A stretch of DNA of 64,000 bases. Origin: CALCCV01 sp964388665. Its GTDB lineage: Bacteria; Bdellovibrionota; Bdellovibrionia; Bdellovibrionales; Bdellovibrionaceae. The notes under the pieces were generated by a model. That model had not been told where the DNA came from and made no database searches. It saw only the letters and a list, made by a program, of their open reading frames with translations. Location of the stretch: contig CAYMBJ010000003.1 in NCBI GenBank assembly GCA_964388665.1, positions 1-64,000 of the forward strand, read 5' to 3'. This document shows, piece after piece, positions 16,349-25,414 of the stretch. The position numbers and the translations under genes were made by a program. Within the stretch, counting starts at the first letter, position 1; each line of letters begins with the position of its first letter.

Positions 16349-18448
16349 ATGGACCAGCTGTTTTTCTTTATTCGTAGATTTGAATTTCTAACTAAAAACT
16401 CCGATCTCTTTGTTGCGCTCGGGATGTTGCTCATTTTATCGGTGATGATCATCCCCCTGCCTCCCTTTGTTTTAGACATGGCTCTGAGTATGTCATTGGC
16501 TTTGGGGATACTGATCTTGTTGATAGCTATTTATATTAACAAGAGTCTAGAATTCACCTCCTTTCCATCGCTGTTATTGATCACAACGCTCTTTCGATTG
16601 TCGCTTAACGTGGCAACGACCCGTTTGATTCTGACACATGGCCATGAGGGAGCGGGAGCCGCAGGACATGTGATTGAGGCATTCGGTAACTTTGTTGTTG
16701 GTAACAACTACGTCATTGGATTTATTGTTTTCTTAATCTTGATTGTGATCAACTTTATCGTGATCACCAAAGGTTCCGGTCGCGTGGCCGAAGTGGCCGC
16801 CCGATTTACCTTGGATGCTATGCCTGGAAAGCAGATGGCCATCGACGCAGACTTAAATGCGGGCCTGATCAATGAAAACGAAGCTCGGCGGCGCCGCAAA
16901 GAGATTGAACAAGAGGCGGATTTTTACGGAGCCATGGATGGTGCCTCAAAATTCGTACGTGGTGATGCCATTGCCGGTATCATCATCACGATCATTAATA
17001 TTGTTGGCGGACTTCTGATTGGAGTTCTCCAAAAGGATCTCAGTCTGGCTACGGCAGCACAGTACTACACGATGCTTACCATTGGTGATGGGTTGCTCGC
17101 GCAAATTCCCGCTTTGATTATATCTACGGCTGCCGGTACGATTGTCACCCGTAGTGGCAGCGGTGAAGTCAATATGGGGGCAGAGCTCACTAAGCAACTG
17201 TTGATGAATCCGCGCGCTCTGTACATCGCTGGCGGGGTGCTGGGGCTGTTTGCCTTGGTTCCTGGTCTGCCCACTTTGCCCTTCTTGCTCATTGCCTGTT
17301 TCTTTTCAGGAACGGCATGGATTGTGAGCCGCTATCGTCAAGAAGAAGTCACGGAAGAGCGCAAGAGAACAGAGGCTGCCGCTGCGGCTCCCAAAAAAGA
17401 GAATATTGAAAGTCTGTTGCCGCTAGATCTTGTCGAATTGGAAGTGGGCTATGGCTTGATTGGTGTTGTCGAAAACAGTCAGTCTGGCGATCTCCTTGAA
17501 CGCATTGTTGGCATTCGCAAACAGTTTGCTATGGATTTAGGTATCATCGTTCCGAGCATTCACATTCGCGACAATCTTCAATTGGAACCCGGTGAATATC
17601 GTCTGATGATCAAGGGCAATAAAGTGGGTGGAGGCATTTTGAAAGCAGACTACTTATTGGCAATGGACCCAGGAAACACGACTGAAATCGTTGAAGGCAT
17701 TCCCACCAAAGAGCCCGCCTTTGGCTTGGATGCTCTGTGGATTCACCCATCTCGCAAAGACCAAGCCGAGATGGCCGGCTACACAGTGGTTGACTTGCCA
17801 ACTGTGATGGCGACTCACCTTACAGAGATCATTCGCTCGCATGCTGCGGAACTTCTGGGGCGCCAAGAGGTGGCGGCGTTGGTTGAGAACTTCAAGAAGA
17901 CCAATCCTAAAGTGGTTGAAGAGCTCATTCCTGATGTTCTCACTCTGGGTTCAGTGGTTAAGGTCATGCAGAATCTTTTGCGTGAACAGGTGTCCATACG
18001 CGACATGCTGACCATTTTTGAAACGCTAGCTGATGAGGCCCATAAAACGAAAGACCTCGAAGTGTTGACGGAGGCAGTTCGCAAAAACCTATCGCGCTCC
18101 ATCACGGCTAAATACATCACCGAAGAGGGCGAGGTGGCAGTGATGACCTTGCATCCTGTGATCGAAGAGTTGATTTCAAATTCGCTCTTGCAGACAGAAC
18201 AGGGCGTGCAGTTGGCGATGGACCCTCAGACCGCTCACCGACTGGTTAACGAAGTGGCCAAGCAGGTCGAGCGTCATCCTGAGATTGCTGGACAACCATT
18301 GATCCTAACGAGTCCAACGGCTCGTCGGCATTTGTACAAATTGGTGTCGCGATTTATTCCGCAGATTATAGTGCTGTCACACAATGAACTCTCTTCGGAA
18401 GCCCGTGTTAGATCTGTTTCACTTGTGGAGTTAAGAAATGCTAGTTAA
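16349..18448 (+). CDS. flhA: Flagellar export protein FlhA
   Basis: 699 aa. Eight predicted membrane helices in the first 320 residues, with the FHIPEP signature RVAEVAARFTLDAMPGKQMA plus the following DADLNAG. The rest is the large cytoplasmic domain that forms the nonameric ring. ATG 16349 is preferred over the in-frame GTG at 16346 since AAGGA is ten bases upstream. It overlaps flhF by 11 bp. Confidence 0.97.
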   Translation: MDQLFFFIRRFEFLTKNSDLFVALGMLLILSVMIIPLPPFVLDMALSMSLALGILILLIAIYINKSLEFTSFPSLLLITTLFRLSLNVATTRLILTHGHEGAGAAGHVIEAFGNFVVGNNYVIGFIVFLILIVINFIVITKGSGRVAEVAARFTLDAMPGKQMAIDADLNAGLINENEARRRRKEIEQEADFYGAMDGASKFVRGDAIAGIIITIINIVGGLLIGVLQKDLSLATAAQYYTMLTIGDGLLAQIPALIISTAAGTIVTRSGSGEVNMGAELTKQLLMNPRALYIAGGVLGLFALVPGLPTLPFLLIACFFSGTAWIVSRYRQEEVTEERKRTEAAAAAPKKENIESLLPLDLVELEVGYGLIGVVENSQSGDLLERIVGIRKQFAMDLGIIVPSIHIRDNLQLEPGEYRLMIKGNKVGGGILKADYLLAMDPGNTTEIVEGIPTKEPAFGLDALWIHPSRKDQAEMAGYTVVDLPTVMATHLTEIIRSHAAELLGRQEVAALVENFKKTNPKVVEELIPDVLTLGSVVKVMQNLLREQVSIRDMLTIFETLADEAHKTKDLEVLTEAVRKNLSRSITAKYITEEGEVAVMTLHPVIEELISNSLLQTEQGVQLAMDPQTAHRLVNEVAKQVERHPEIAGQPLILTSPTARRHLYKLVSRFIPQIIVLSHNELSSEARVRSVSLVELRNAS

Positions 18449-20078
18449 AAAGTTTGAAGCAAAAACCATGAAGGACGCGCTTGAGATGGTCAAGAAGCAG
18501 CTGGGTCCTGACGCGGTCATCATGGCGGTAAAGGATCACCGAAAGCGATTTGGTCTGGGCGGCGAAGGCAGTGTTGAGATCACTGCGGCCGTTTCTGAAA
18601 CTTCGATTCGCAAAAAGGAATTCGCAGAAACAAAAATTCGCGAATCTGAGCGCGAAAAATTTCGCTCGACTTCTGTAGCCAACCAAAAGCAGTTTATCGA
18701 GAGAGCCGTAAAGAATCAGTTTCAACGAACAGAAAAAGAGGCGGCTTTGGCTGCTGCTCCCATTCGCGCTGCCATTCAGAGGCCGCGCGAAATGACACAG
18801 ACACGTTACGCCGACATCGAAGACGATGTTAGCGTCAGCCCTTCGAAGTCTTCTCAGTCGTTGGGGCAATTCCATTCGAACTATTCGGCAATTCCCAAAC
18901 CACAAGTACCTGCTCAGGCTCCGACACGATCGCTGCAAAAGAATTCACTCAGAGTGCCGGCAACAATTGAATCTGCTGAGCAAAGAATCAAGAATGCCGC
19001 AAAGCGGGCGCGAGATCTATTTGAGTCCACCCAGTCGCAGGGGCCCGTTAAACGAATCATTGCGGGGGCCATGACTCATGAGTTTTTGCCAGATAGTAGC
19101 AAAGAGACGCCCAGACCAAATTTGGTCAGTCAGAGTCGCCCGGAAAACAGTCGACAGACTCAGAGTGAGTTTGAAAGCCTGAAGGGCGAAATCTTGCAAT
19201 TGAAAAAATTGGTTTCAGATGTTCATTCCAGTGCGCAAACTCTACGAACATATCCTGGCAGTGAGTTTGGCTTGCCATTTGATCTCAGTAGAACCTTTGC
19301 CAAATTGAGAGGAGAAGGTTTGATGGAAGACATCGTCGTGGCCCTTTTGCAAAAGGCTGCAGAGGAGATTCCATCTTTGAAATTGCGAAAAAAGCCGATC
19401 GTCGAAGGTTGGATAGCAGTGCAGTTGCTCAATTCAATTCAAGTGGTGCCAAAGGGCTCCGACGCAAAGATTCAAGTTTTCCTGGGTTCAAAGGGTTCAG
19501 GAAAAACGAGCCAATTGATAAAGATGGCTGCGCACAAGCTCCTACAAGAAAAAAAGAAGATTTTGATTTTAACAGCTGACACTTTCAAGATTGGCGCCTC
19601 TGAGCAAATGAAAATCTATTCGCAGATATTGAATGTGCCCTTTCAAGTCATTCGTCAACCGTCAGATTGGAATGTCATCAGTAAAATTCTTGATCGAATT
19701 GACCATGTGTACATCGACACTCCGGGAATCAATCCAAAAAATGCTTCCGAAATTCAGTTTCTCAGTGACATATTGCCGCCACGTGAACTTTCCTGTCAGC
19801 GCCACTTCGTCTCCCCAGTTTCTCTTAAGGACGAAATGATATTGGATACTTTAAAGCGATTGGAACCATTGAAAATTGCGGATTTGGTATTCACTAGCTT
19901 GGATGAGGCCAATCACTACGGAACGATCTACAATGTAATGGAGAGGTCAGGATTGCCACTCCACTCTTTTGGTACGGGCCCCAGGGTCCCCGAGGATTTC
20001 GAAATTGCCTCTAAAGAGCGACTGTTAGATCTCATTTTAAAATTCACTCAAAGCCAGGAAAAGGAATCAGCCACATGA
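18438..20078 (+). CDS. flhF: Flagellar SRP-like GTPase FlhF
   Basis: 546 aa. N-terminal FlhF B-domain start (LVKKFEAKTMKDALEMVKKQLGPDAVIM), a long basic, Ser-rich linker (60-270), then the NG domain. GTPase motifs diverge from the family: P-loop GSKGSGKTS (usual GPTGVGKTTT), G3 DTPGINPKN (usual DTAGRS) and G4 TSLDE (usual TKLDE). ADTFKIGASEQMKIYSQIL is well kept. FlhF sets polar placement of the flagellum. Same operon as flhG, overlapping by 4 bases. Confidence 0.93.
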   Translation: MLVKKFEAKTMKDALEMVKKQLGPDAVIMAVKDHRKRFGLGGEGSVEITAAVSETSIRKKEFAETKIRESEREKFRSTSVANQKQFIERAVKNQFQRTEKEAALAAAPIRAAIQRPREMTQTRYADIEDDVSVSPSKSSQSLGQFHSNYSAIPKPQVPAQAPTRSLQKNSLRVPATIESAEQRIKNAAKRARDLFESTQSQGPVKRIIAGAMTHEFLPDSSKETPRPNLVSQSRPENSRQTQSEFESLKGEILQLKKLVSDVHSSAQTLRTYPGSEFGLPFDLSRTFAKLRGEGLMEDIVVALLQKAAEEIPSLKLRKKPIVEGWIAVQLLNSIQVVPKGSDAKIQVFLGSKGSGKTSQLIKMAAHKLLQEKKKILILTADTFKIGASEQMKIYSQILNVPFQVIRQPSDWNVISKILDRIDHVYIDTPGINPKNASEIQFLSDILPPRELSCQRHFVSPVSLKDEMILDTLKRLEPLKIADLVFTSLDEANHYGTIYNVMERSGLPLHSFGTGPRVPEDFEIASKERLLDLILKFTQSQEKESAT

Positions 20079-20872
20079 CAAAAACAGTTAGTATCACTTC
20101 AGGAAAAGGCGGCGTCGGCAAGACCACATTTGTGGTGGGTATTGCCCAGAGCCTGTCTCAAATTGGCAAGCGGACACTGATCGTCGACGGCGATTTGGGA
20201 ATGGCAAATTGCGATATTCACCTAGGAGTTCGTTGTGATAGAAATCTCCACGACGTTGTCCGCGGCGACTGTTCGCTTGCAGAAATCATCACTGATGTAG
20301 ATGACAATCTGTCCGTCGTCTCGGGGGGCAGTGGAATTTACGAGTTGGGACATCTCAATGCCTTTGAAAGGCGAACCATTGTAGACGAGCTTGAAACTGT
20401 CATCAAAGCCTACGACCTGGTTTTGATTGATACATCTCCTGGTTTGCATGAAAACGTTTTGTACATGAACGCCAATGCTGCATTGAACTTGGTCATCATT
20501 ACGCCGGATCCCTCCAGCTTTACAGATGCTTACGCGTTGATTAAGGTGCTGCATCAACGGTACAGCGTAAAGTCCTTTGTTGTGGCAGTGAATATGGTGA
20601 AGTCCGATATAGAAGGAGTCAGTCTCTTTGAGAAATTTTATGATGTTGCTCGAAAATTTCTAAATTTACGATTAAACTATATTGGATGCCTTCATGAGTC
20701 CAGTGAGATCAGAAAGTATCAAATTGAGAAAATGAAACGTACAGATATTGGTCGCGAACTTCCTCAGTTAGCTAAGTACACTGACATTGGTCTGGCTTTG
20801 ATGCCAGAGATCGACCGGCTCAATCAAAGGTCTGATTTTGCGGTCTGGAAAGAGGTTTCTGGTATGGCATGA
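20075..20872 (+). CDS. flhG: Flagellum number regulator FlhG (FleN/MinD-like ATPase)
   Basis: 265 aa. Deviant Walker A SGKGGVGKTT at about residues 9-18, the switch region VDGDLGMANCDIHLG and a Walker B-like LVLIDTSPGL. ParA/MinD-family ATPase that restricts flagellum number, working with FlhF to give single polar flagella. A C-terminal membrane-targeting helix is possible but not obvious. Followed by a small hairpin and then fliA. Confidence 0.93.
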   Translation: MTKTVSITSGKGGVGKTTFVVGIAQSLSQIGKRTLIVDGDLGMANCDIHLGVRCDRNLHDVVRGDCSLAEIITDVDDNLSVVSGGSGIYELGHLNAFERRTIVDELETVIKAYDLVLIDTSPGLHENVLYMNANAALNLVIITPDPSSFTDAYALIKVLHQRYSVKSFVVAVNMVKSDIEGVSLFEKFYDVARKFLNLRLNYIGCLHESSEIRKYQIEKMKRTDIGRELPQLAKYTDIGLALMPEIDRLNQRSDFAVWKEVSGMA

Positions 20873-20895
20873 GAACTTCAATTTGAAGTTCTTTT
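20873..20895 (+). terminator. Short hairpin with T-tract between flhG and fliA
   Basis: GAACTTCAA paired with TTGAAGTTC (20873-20891) directly after the flhG stop, followed by TTTT. Weak terminator or attenuator that could lower fliA expression relative to the operon. Confidence 0.4.
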
Positions 20896-20934
20896 GGCAG
20901 CAGTGTTACACTTATGGAGTGTTGGGGGATACAG

Positions 20935-21723
20935 ATGGCTAAAAATTCTGCCTTGTTGAAAAAGTACAAGGAGGAACCTAAAAAGTTCAATCCTAAAAAG
21001 AACCGCGATAAATTGATTCAAGAATATGCACCCTTGATCAAATTCATTGCGCAGAAGATAGTCGTGCGTTTACCACCCAACATTGAACTGGATGATTTGA
21101 TTTCTGCAGGTGTCATTGGCCTTATGGATGCCATTGACAAGTACGACCCGACTCGAGACAACAAATTCAAGACCTATGCGGAATTTCGTATTCGCGGCGC
21201 CATTTTGGATGAACTTCGTTCGCAAGACTGGGTCCCGCGCTCCATTCGTGACAAATCCAAGCACCTTGATCGTACCATTGCCAATCTTGAGGCGGAACTT
21301 AAGAGATCACCAACTGACGAAGAGATCTCCACAGCGTTGAATCTTACAATCATTGAGTTTCATGAATTGGTGAATCAGGTTCGTCCTGTCAGCTTACTTT
21401 CAATAGATGATGCTCAGACCCTCAGTCAGTCTGACAAGAAGTCCATCTTGAACGTGCTAGAGGGGTCAAAGCTTGCCAGTCCATTCAATCAGCTGAATAT
21501 CAAGACTGTAAAAGAAGTTGTGGCAAAGGCCATTGAAGAGCTTCCAGAGCGGCAGCGTTTGGTGCTTTCACTGTATTATTATGAGGACCTCAATTTGAAG
21601 GAGATTGGTCAAGTCTTGCAAGTGACAGAGAGTCGTGTTTCACAACTCCATGCTCAAGCCGTGACTCGACTGCGTGCCAAGTTGGCGCAAACCCTTGAGG
21701 CCACAGAACTTGACCTCACTTAA
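20935..21723 (+). CDS. fliA: Flagellar sigma factor FliA (sigma-28 type)
   Basis: Start set at ATG 20935 (MAKNSALLKKYK), with a GGGGGA ribosome site; the longer frame from 20914 adds seven unlikely residues. 262 aa. Region 2 shows KYDPTRDNKFKTYAEFRIRGAILDELRSQDWVPRSIRDK, a FliA hallmark, and region 4 shows LPERQRLVLSLYYYEDLNLKEIGQVLQVTESRVSQLHAQAV. Directs late flagellar genes such as flagellins. Last gene of the operon, convergent with the DUF1552 gene. Confidence 0.95.
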   Translation: MAKNSALLKKYKEEPKKFNPKKNRDKLIQEYAPLIKFIAQKIVVRLPPNIELDDLISAGVIGLMDAIDKYDPTRDNKFKTYAEFRIRGAILDELRSQDWVPRSIRDKSKHLDRTIANLEAELKRSPTDEEISTALNLTIIEFHELVNQVRPVSLLSIDDAQTLSQSDKKSILNVLEGSKLASPFNQLNIKTVKEVVAKAIEELPERQRLVLSLYYYEDLNLKEIGQVLQVTESRVSQLHAQAVTRLRAKLAQTLEATELDLT

Positions 21724-21742
21724 AACAGCAAAATTTGTGATT

Positions 21743-23152
21743 TTAGATCTGCGGAGCTGGACTTGTTCCATGACTGTTAAATCTATTGATGTTAACTCCG
21801 AGTTTTTGTAAGAGAGCCAATTGCACGCGGGCATGGGCCATTCCGGTAGCTCCGTAGTCGATACGGCGACCCGTTTTGAGGGCGCCTCCTGCCTGTCCAG
21901 CAATGACAAGCGGCAAACCCTGTCGATGGTGAAACTCCGCAATTGACATTGAGGACCCAAAGATTAGCATTGATTGACTTAATAATGTTTGCCCCATTGC
22001 ATTTTTTCTGGCTCGTAATCCCTCAGCAAACTCTATAAAAACCTTAGCCATTTCTCTTTCGGCGGTTTCGAGCAGCGCGCGTCTATTTTCTTTTGTAATT
22101 CCTGGTAGGTTTCCATGTCCAAGATCATGATAGTTAATGGTTTGAAAACCGGGAATCCCAAAACGGTGTTCATAGATTCCTGACTTTTCACCTTCAAAAA
22201 ACAGATAGCTTGCAACCCTTGAGAGGTCACAGGCAAAGGCAATCTCTAGCAAACGACACATCTCTCGCCAGTGCTGAAGGGCCGTTTGAGGAACGCCTGG
22301 CTTTGCGGGCGGTGCACAGAGGGCCTCGGCCGTGGGAGTAAGACTCTTTGAAATGTCCATCTCAATACTACGAATGCTTTCAAAATGCTGATCCAAAAGA
22401 TGTCGATCACTGCTACTGATTTTTCTCTTGAGTCGATTGATGTCCTCTTTTGCCAGGTCCAGAATGCTGGCTTTGCGCATTAGCTGTGTGCGAAGAGCTT
22501 CACTGGGCTGCTGGGCTGCCATCGATGTGGCAGCAGGAGTGCCAGATCCGAACAGGCGCACAAAGAGCTCTTGTGGTGTTCGAATTTTCTCTTGTGGCTT
22601 TCCGAGGCGCCACGAAGGATTGCATAACGGGCTTTCATAAAGTTGCCACTCCTTTGGGACACCCATATTGATATTGCGAATTTTGGTTTGATTGGCGACA
22701 GACTCAGCATAAGTTTGATCAAATGAGTTCACCGCTGGAACGACTGTTTCGGTGACAGATTTTGATGGATCTATGGCATTGCCAATCGTACTTTGTCCAA
22801 GCTGATAGCCAAGAAAGTTTTGATTATGATGATCTCCCCGGTGGTCAGAGGCTGTGTTATCGACGCGGCCAAAAGTGACAATATCATTTTTTAATTTGGA
22901 CCACTCAGACCACGCGCTAAAGTTTTCTGGCCATTTATTGTTGAAGGCATTGAAAAAGGTGGTCCGATCCTGAGCCTTGGTTTTTGCAGAAAAGTCAGCA
23001 CCCATATAGGCTCCGTAAGGAACATAAAAAGTAGCGAGGTACTTTGGTGAAGTCTGTGCAAAAGCTCTCGATGGGATCATGCAGTCTAAAAATGGGAGGG
23101 CAATGGCCACCCCTGTGCCTCTTAAAAAAGTGCGACGCGGTAGAGTTTTCAC
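21743..23152 (-). CDS. DUF1552 family protein with Tat-type signal
   Basis: 469 aa from GTG 23152, coupled (4-base overlap) to the DUF1592 gene upstream. N-terminus RRTFLRGTGVAIALPFLDCM is a twin-arginine signal as in most DUF1552 proteins. The body has DNTASDHRGDHHNQNFLGYQL and NYHDLGHGNLPGI, His-rich motifs that may bind metal. Known: DUF1552 genes travel with DUF1592/1588/1585 cytochrome-like genes in planctomycetes, myxobacteria and bdellovibrios. The reaction is unknown; probably a periplasmic oxidoreductase-like complex. Confidence 0.85.
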   Translation of the reverse strand: MKTLPRRTFLRGTGVAIALPFLDCMIPSRAFAQTSPKYLATFYVPYGAYMGADFSAKTKAQDRTTFFNAFNNKWPENFSAWSEWSKLKNDIVTFGRVDNTASDHRGDHHNQNFLGYQLGQSTIGNAIDPSKSVTETVVPAVNSFDQTYAESVANQTKIRNINMGVPKEWQLYESPLCNPSWRLGKPQEKIRTPQELFVRLFGSGTPAATSMAAQQPSEALRTQLMRKASILDLAKEDINRLKRKISSSDRHLLDQHFESIRSIEMDISKSLTPTAEALCAPPAKPGVPQTALQHWREMCRLLEIAFACDLSRVASYLFFEGEKSGIYEHRFGIPGFQTINYHDLGHGNLPGITKENRRALLETAEREMAKVFIEFAEGLRARKNAMGQTLLSQSMLIFGSSMSIAEFHHRQGLPLVIAGQAGGALKTGRRIDYGATGMAHARVQLALLQKLGVNINRFNSHGTSPAPQI

Positions 23153-24882
23153 TGAGGAAGCTCCTTTCGACCATGATTTCTGAATTGAGGAGTCAGAGCA
23201 ACTTGTATGAGGAGGCTCGATAGATTCGCTCCATTGGTCTTGGCCACCTCAGCTGCATTACTTGTGTGACATTGGTTTTTAGGATTGATCGGTTCACCGA
23301 TTGCATAGCGTAAGACTTGATTTGTAACACAGGTTAAAAATCGTGGATGTTCGCTAATGGCCTGTGCCAACTGTCCTGGATCTTGAAAGTTGCCAACGCC
23401 CGGAATAGTCCCTGAAGGATCGATTGCAACTTCACGAACCTCACTGGTTTTGTCGATGACACCCGGACCTACCAACCAATTTGAGCGCCACTGCCCCATA
23501 GTGTTGAAATTCTCCAGCCCAAGACCAATCGGATCTGTGTAGGAATGGCAACCGGCACACTTTGGGCTTTTTGCATGGGCTTCGGTGAGCTGTCGAGGAG
23601 AAGCAAAGTCACCCAAAAGGCTAAGTTCCTTTAAATCTTCTTCGGTGAACTCTGGGGGCGCTGGCGGTGAATTGCATAGGATGCGGTTCACAATCCAATT
23701 GCCTCGACGCACCACACTCGTTTTATCGGAGGTCGATGTGAGTCTAAGTATGCTGGCATGAGAGAGCAGGCCCTTTCTCTGCTTTGCATTTGAGTAGTGA
23801 AATTTGAACATTTCAGGTCCCTGAGCACCAGGAAAACCGTAGTGATCGGCCAATGTATCATTTATATAAGTGTGGTCCGCAGTTAGAATTTCTCGTAGAT
23901 CCAAATCATTTTTGAAAATTTCCCCTACGAACAACTTTGACTCCTGGATCATGGCTGTTCGAAGCTTTTCAGGAATATTGGCGCCCACAAGTCCATCCAG
24001 TCCTAACCACTGATTAAAAAATCGACCATTCTTGATGGCATCTGCAATTGGCTTTTTCAGCATTCTCTGAATTTGCTTTGTGATTTCATCTTCTTTTGTT
24101 AGCGAACCGTTTGCGGCTGCATCCAAGAGTTCATCGTCAGGAGAGGACGACCAGATTAGCAGCGCGAGCCGCGTTGCTAACTCGTAAGGATTCAAGACCC
24201 GTGCATCAGCATTCAAGTCCGGTTCGATTCTATATAGAAAATTTGGCGACATATACATGGCTTCGATCGCAAGTGCCATTCCAATTTCAAAGGAAGAGGT
24301 CTTGGTTTCAGCAGCTGCAAGCTGTTTGTAAGTGAGGAGCTCCTCTTCGCTAAGAGGGCGGCGAAAGATTCTGCGACCCAGGTGAGAGATTATGCGAGAT
24401 CGACAGGTGTCCTGATTTTCTCCTGCTTGGCAAGCCCACAATCGACTCTGTATATTTTTGTCCGTGCGCAGGCGATCTCCTAGTGATTCGATCGCATTCA
24501 AGAAGGTTTCCAAACGAGTGTCGCCGAGAGACTCCCCAGCAATCGTATCATACTCGCCGACACCGCCGGACTCTTGAATCGTGTTTTTTAAACTGTAATC
24601 TCGGCTGATCTCCAAATTGTCATGAATCATGTTTATAAATTCAGCCCGATTTAGCAAGCGTAGCTCGGCTGCGCCATAGTCAGATTGAGTGCATTGCTTT
24701 GAAGAAGTGATTGGAAGTTGCGCGTTCGTGTCTGCAGAAGGCTCCGCTGAAAGTGATGTTACAGTTGATGAATTTGCACTATCAGAGCCAAAACCTCCGG
24801 TGCAGGATATAGAAAAAAGAGCCCAAATTGGGATTGCAATACAGCGAAAAAAATTGTGTAGCGTTTGAAATTCTGTTTTCAA
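23149..24882 (-). CDS. DUF1592/DUF1588/DUF1585 heme-motif lipoprotein
   Basis: Start taken as TTG 24882 (GGGGGAG six bases upstream); a GTG at 24888 is too close to that site. The lipoprotein Cys is in ALFSISC. Then follow a DUF1587-like segment (LRLLNRAEFINMIHDNL), the DUF1592 core (RRIFRRPLSEEELLTY, YRIEPDL...LNPYELATRLALLIWSSSPDDELL), the DUF1588 segment with CxxCH (CAGCHSYTDPIGLGLENF) and DUF1585 at the end. Intact relative of the frameshifted gene at 48-2250. Translationally coupled to the DUF1552 partner. Confidence 0.85.
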   Translation of the reverse strand: MKTEFQTLHNFFRCIAIPIWALFSISCTGGFGSDSANSSTVTSLSAEPSADTNAQLPITSSKQCTQSDYGAAELRLLNRAEFINMIHDNLEISRDYSLKNTIQESGGVGEYDTIAGESLGDTRLETFLNAIESLGDRLRTDKNIQSRLWACQAGENQDTCRSRIISHLGRRIFRRPLSEEELLTYKQLAAAETKTSSFEIGMALAIEAMYMSPNFLYRIEPDLNADARVLNPYELATRLALLIWSSSPDDELLDAAANGSLTKEDEITKQIQRMLKKPIADAIKNGRFFNQWLGLDGLVGANIPEKLRTAMIQESKLFVGEIFKNDLDLREILTADHTYINDTLADHYGFPGAQGPEMFKFHYSNAKQRKGLLSHASILRLTSTSDKTSVVRRGNWIVNRILCNSPPAPPEFTEEDLKELSLLGDFASPRQLTEAHAKSPKCAGCHSYTDPIGLGLENFNTMGQWRSNWLVGPGVIDKTSEVREVAIDPSGTIPGVGNFQDPGQLAQAISEHPRFLTCVTNQVLRYAIGEPINPKNQCHTSNAAEVAKTNGANLSSLLIQVALTPQFRNHGRKELPQ

Positions 24883-24888
24883 GACCAC

Positions 24889-25414
24889 TCCCCCAAAAAA
24901 TTAGATAGACTTATGATGGCGACACCTCTTTTTTAGATCATATGAAGGCTAAAAAAGGCTGCCGCATCACCATCCCCCTTCTTTGAGTCTAATCTTAACG
25001 GGTTTGGTTACATCTTACGTATTGCGAGCGATTATCAGACTCCTGAAAGAGGGAAAATCTATACGCAAAGCAATCGCTATATTCATTCCAATTGGCAAGC
25101 CAGATTCGCATGTCAGATTCGCATATCAGATTCGCACTATCGAAGCATTCCTTAGAATGAGACACACATCGTGCTTGGGGGTTCTCAAGTTGAGGCAGTG
25201 GTGCCAGTTGTGTTTTCTCGGGGTACTCCAGGCCATAACATCAGCTCATTGAATCTCGAACTGAAATTGGCATTAAAGAGATAAGGTATCAATCACTTAT
25301 CAATCTACTCAACGGCCCCTCAACGCAAAATTTTCTCGTCTGTTGTCACCGCCCCTTAACACTCTTATCCTAAAAGTGATGATCGATACAGGAAGGTCCT
25401 TCCAAGGGGTGTTG
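24889..25414. other. Divergent intergenic region with short tandem repeat
   Basis: 526 bp between the minus-strand DUF1592 lipoprotein and the plus-strand Ig/Asp-box lipoprotein. It holds three 13-bp direct repeats of CAGATTCGCA-type sequence at 25101-25139 and a small dyad CATTC-CTTA-GAATG near 25150. An 89-codon plus-strand frame at 24983-25252 runs through the repeats and is not supported. No clear promoter seen. Confidence 0.5.
25101..25139. repeat. Three tandem 13-bp repeats
   Basis: CAGATTCGCA plus three variable bases, three times in a row (25101, 25114, 25127). The function is not evident; the spacing of 13 bp is not one helical turn. Confidence 0.85.

Noticed and set aside
25040..25110. 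GEMM-like AGGGAAAA...ACGCAAAGC
   Set aside because: No closing stem and no receptor element; a short chance match.
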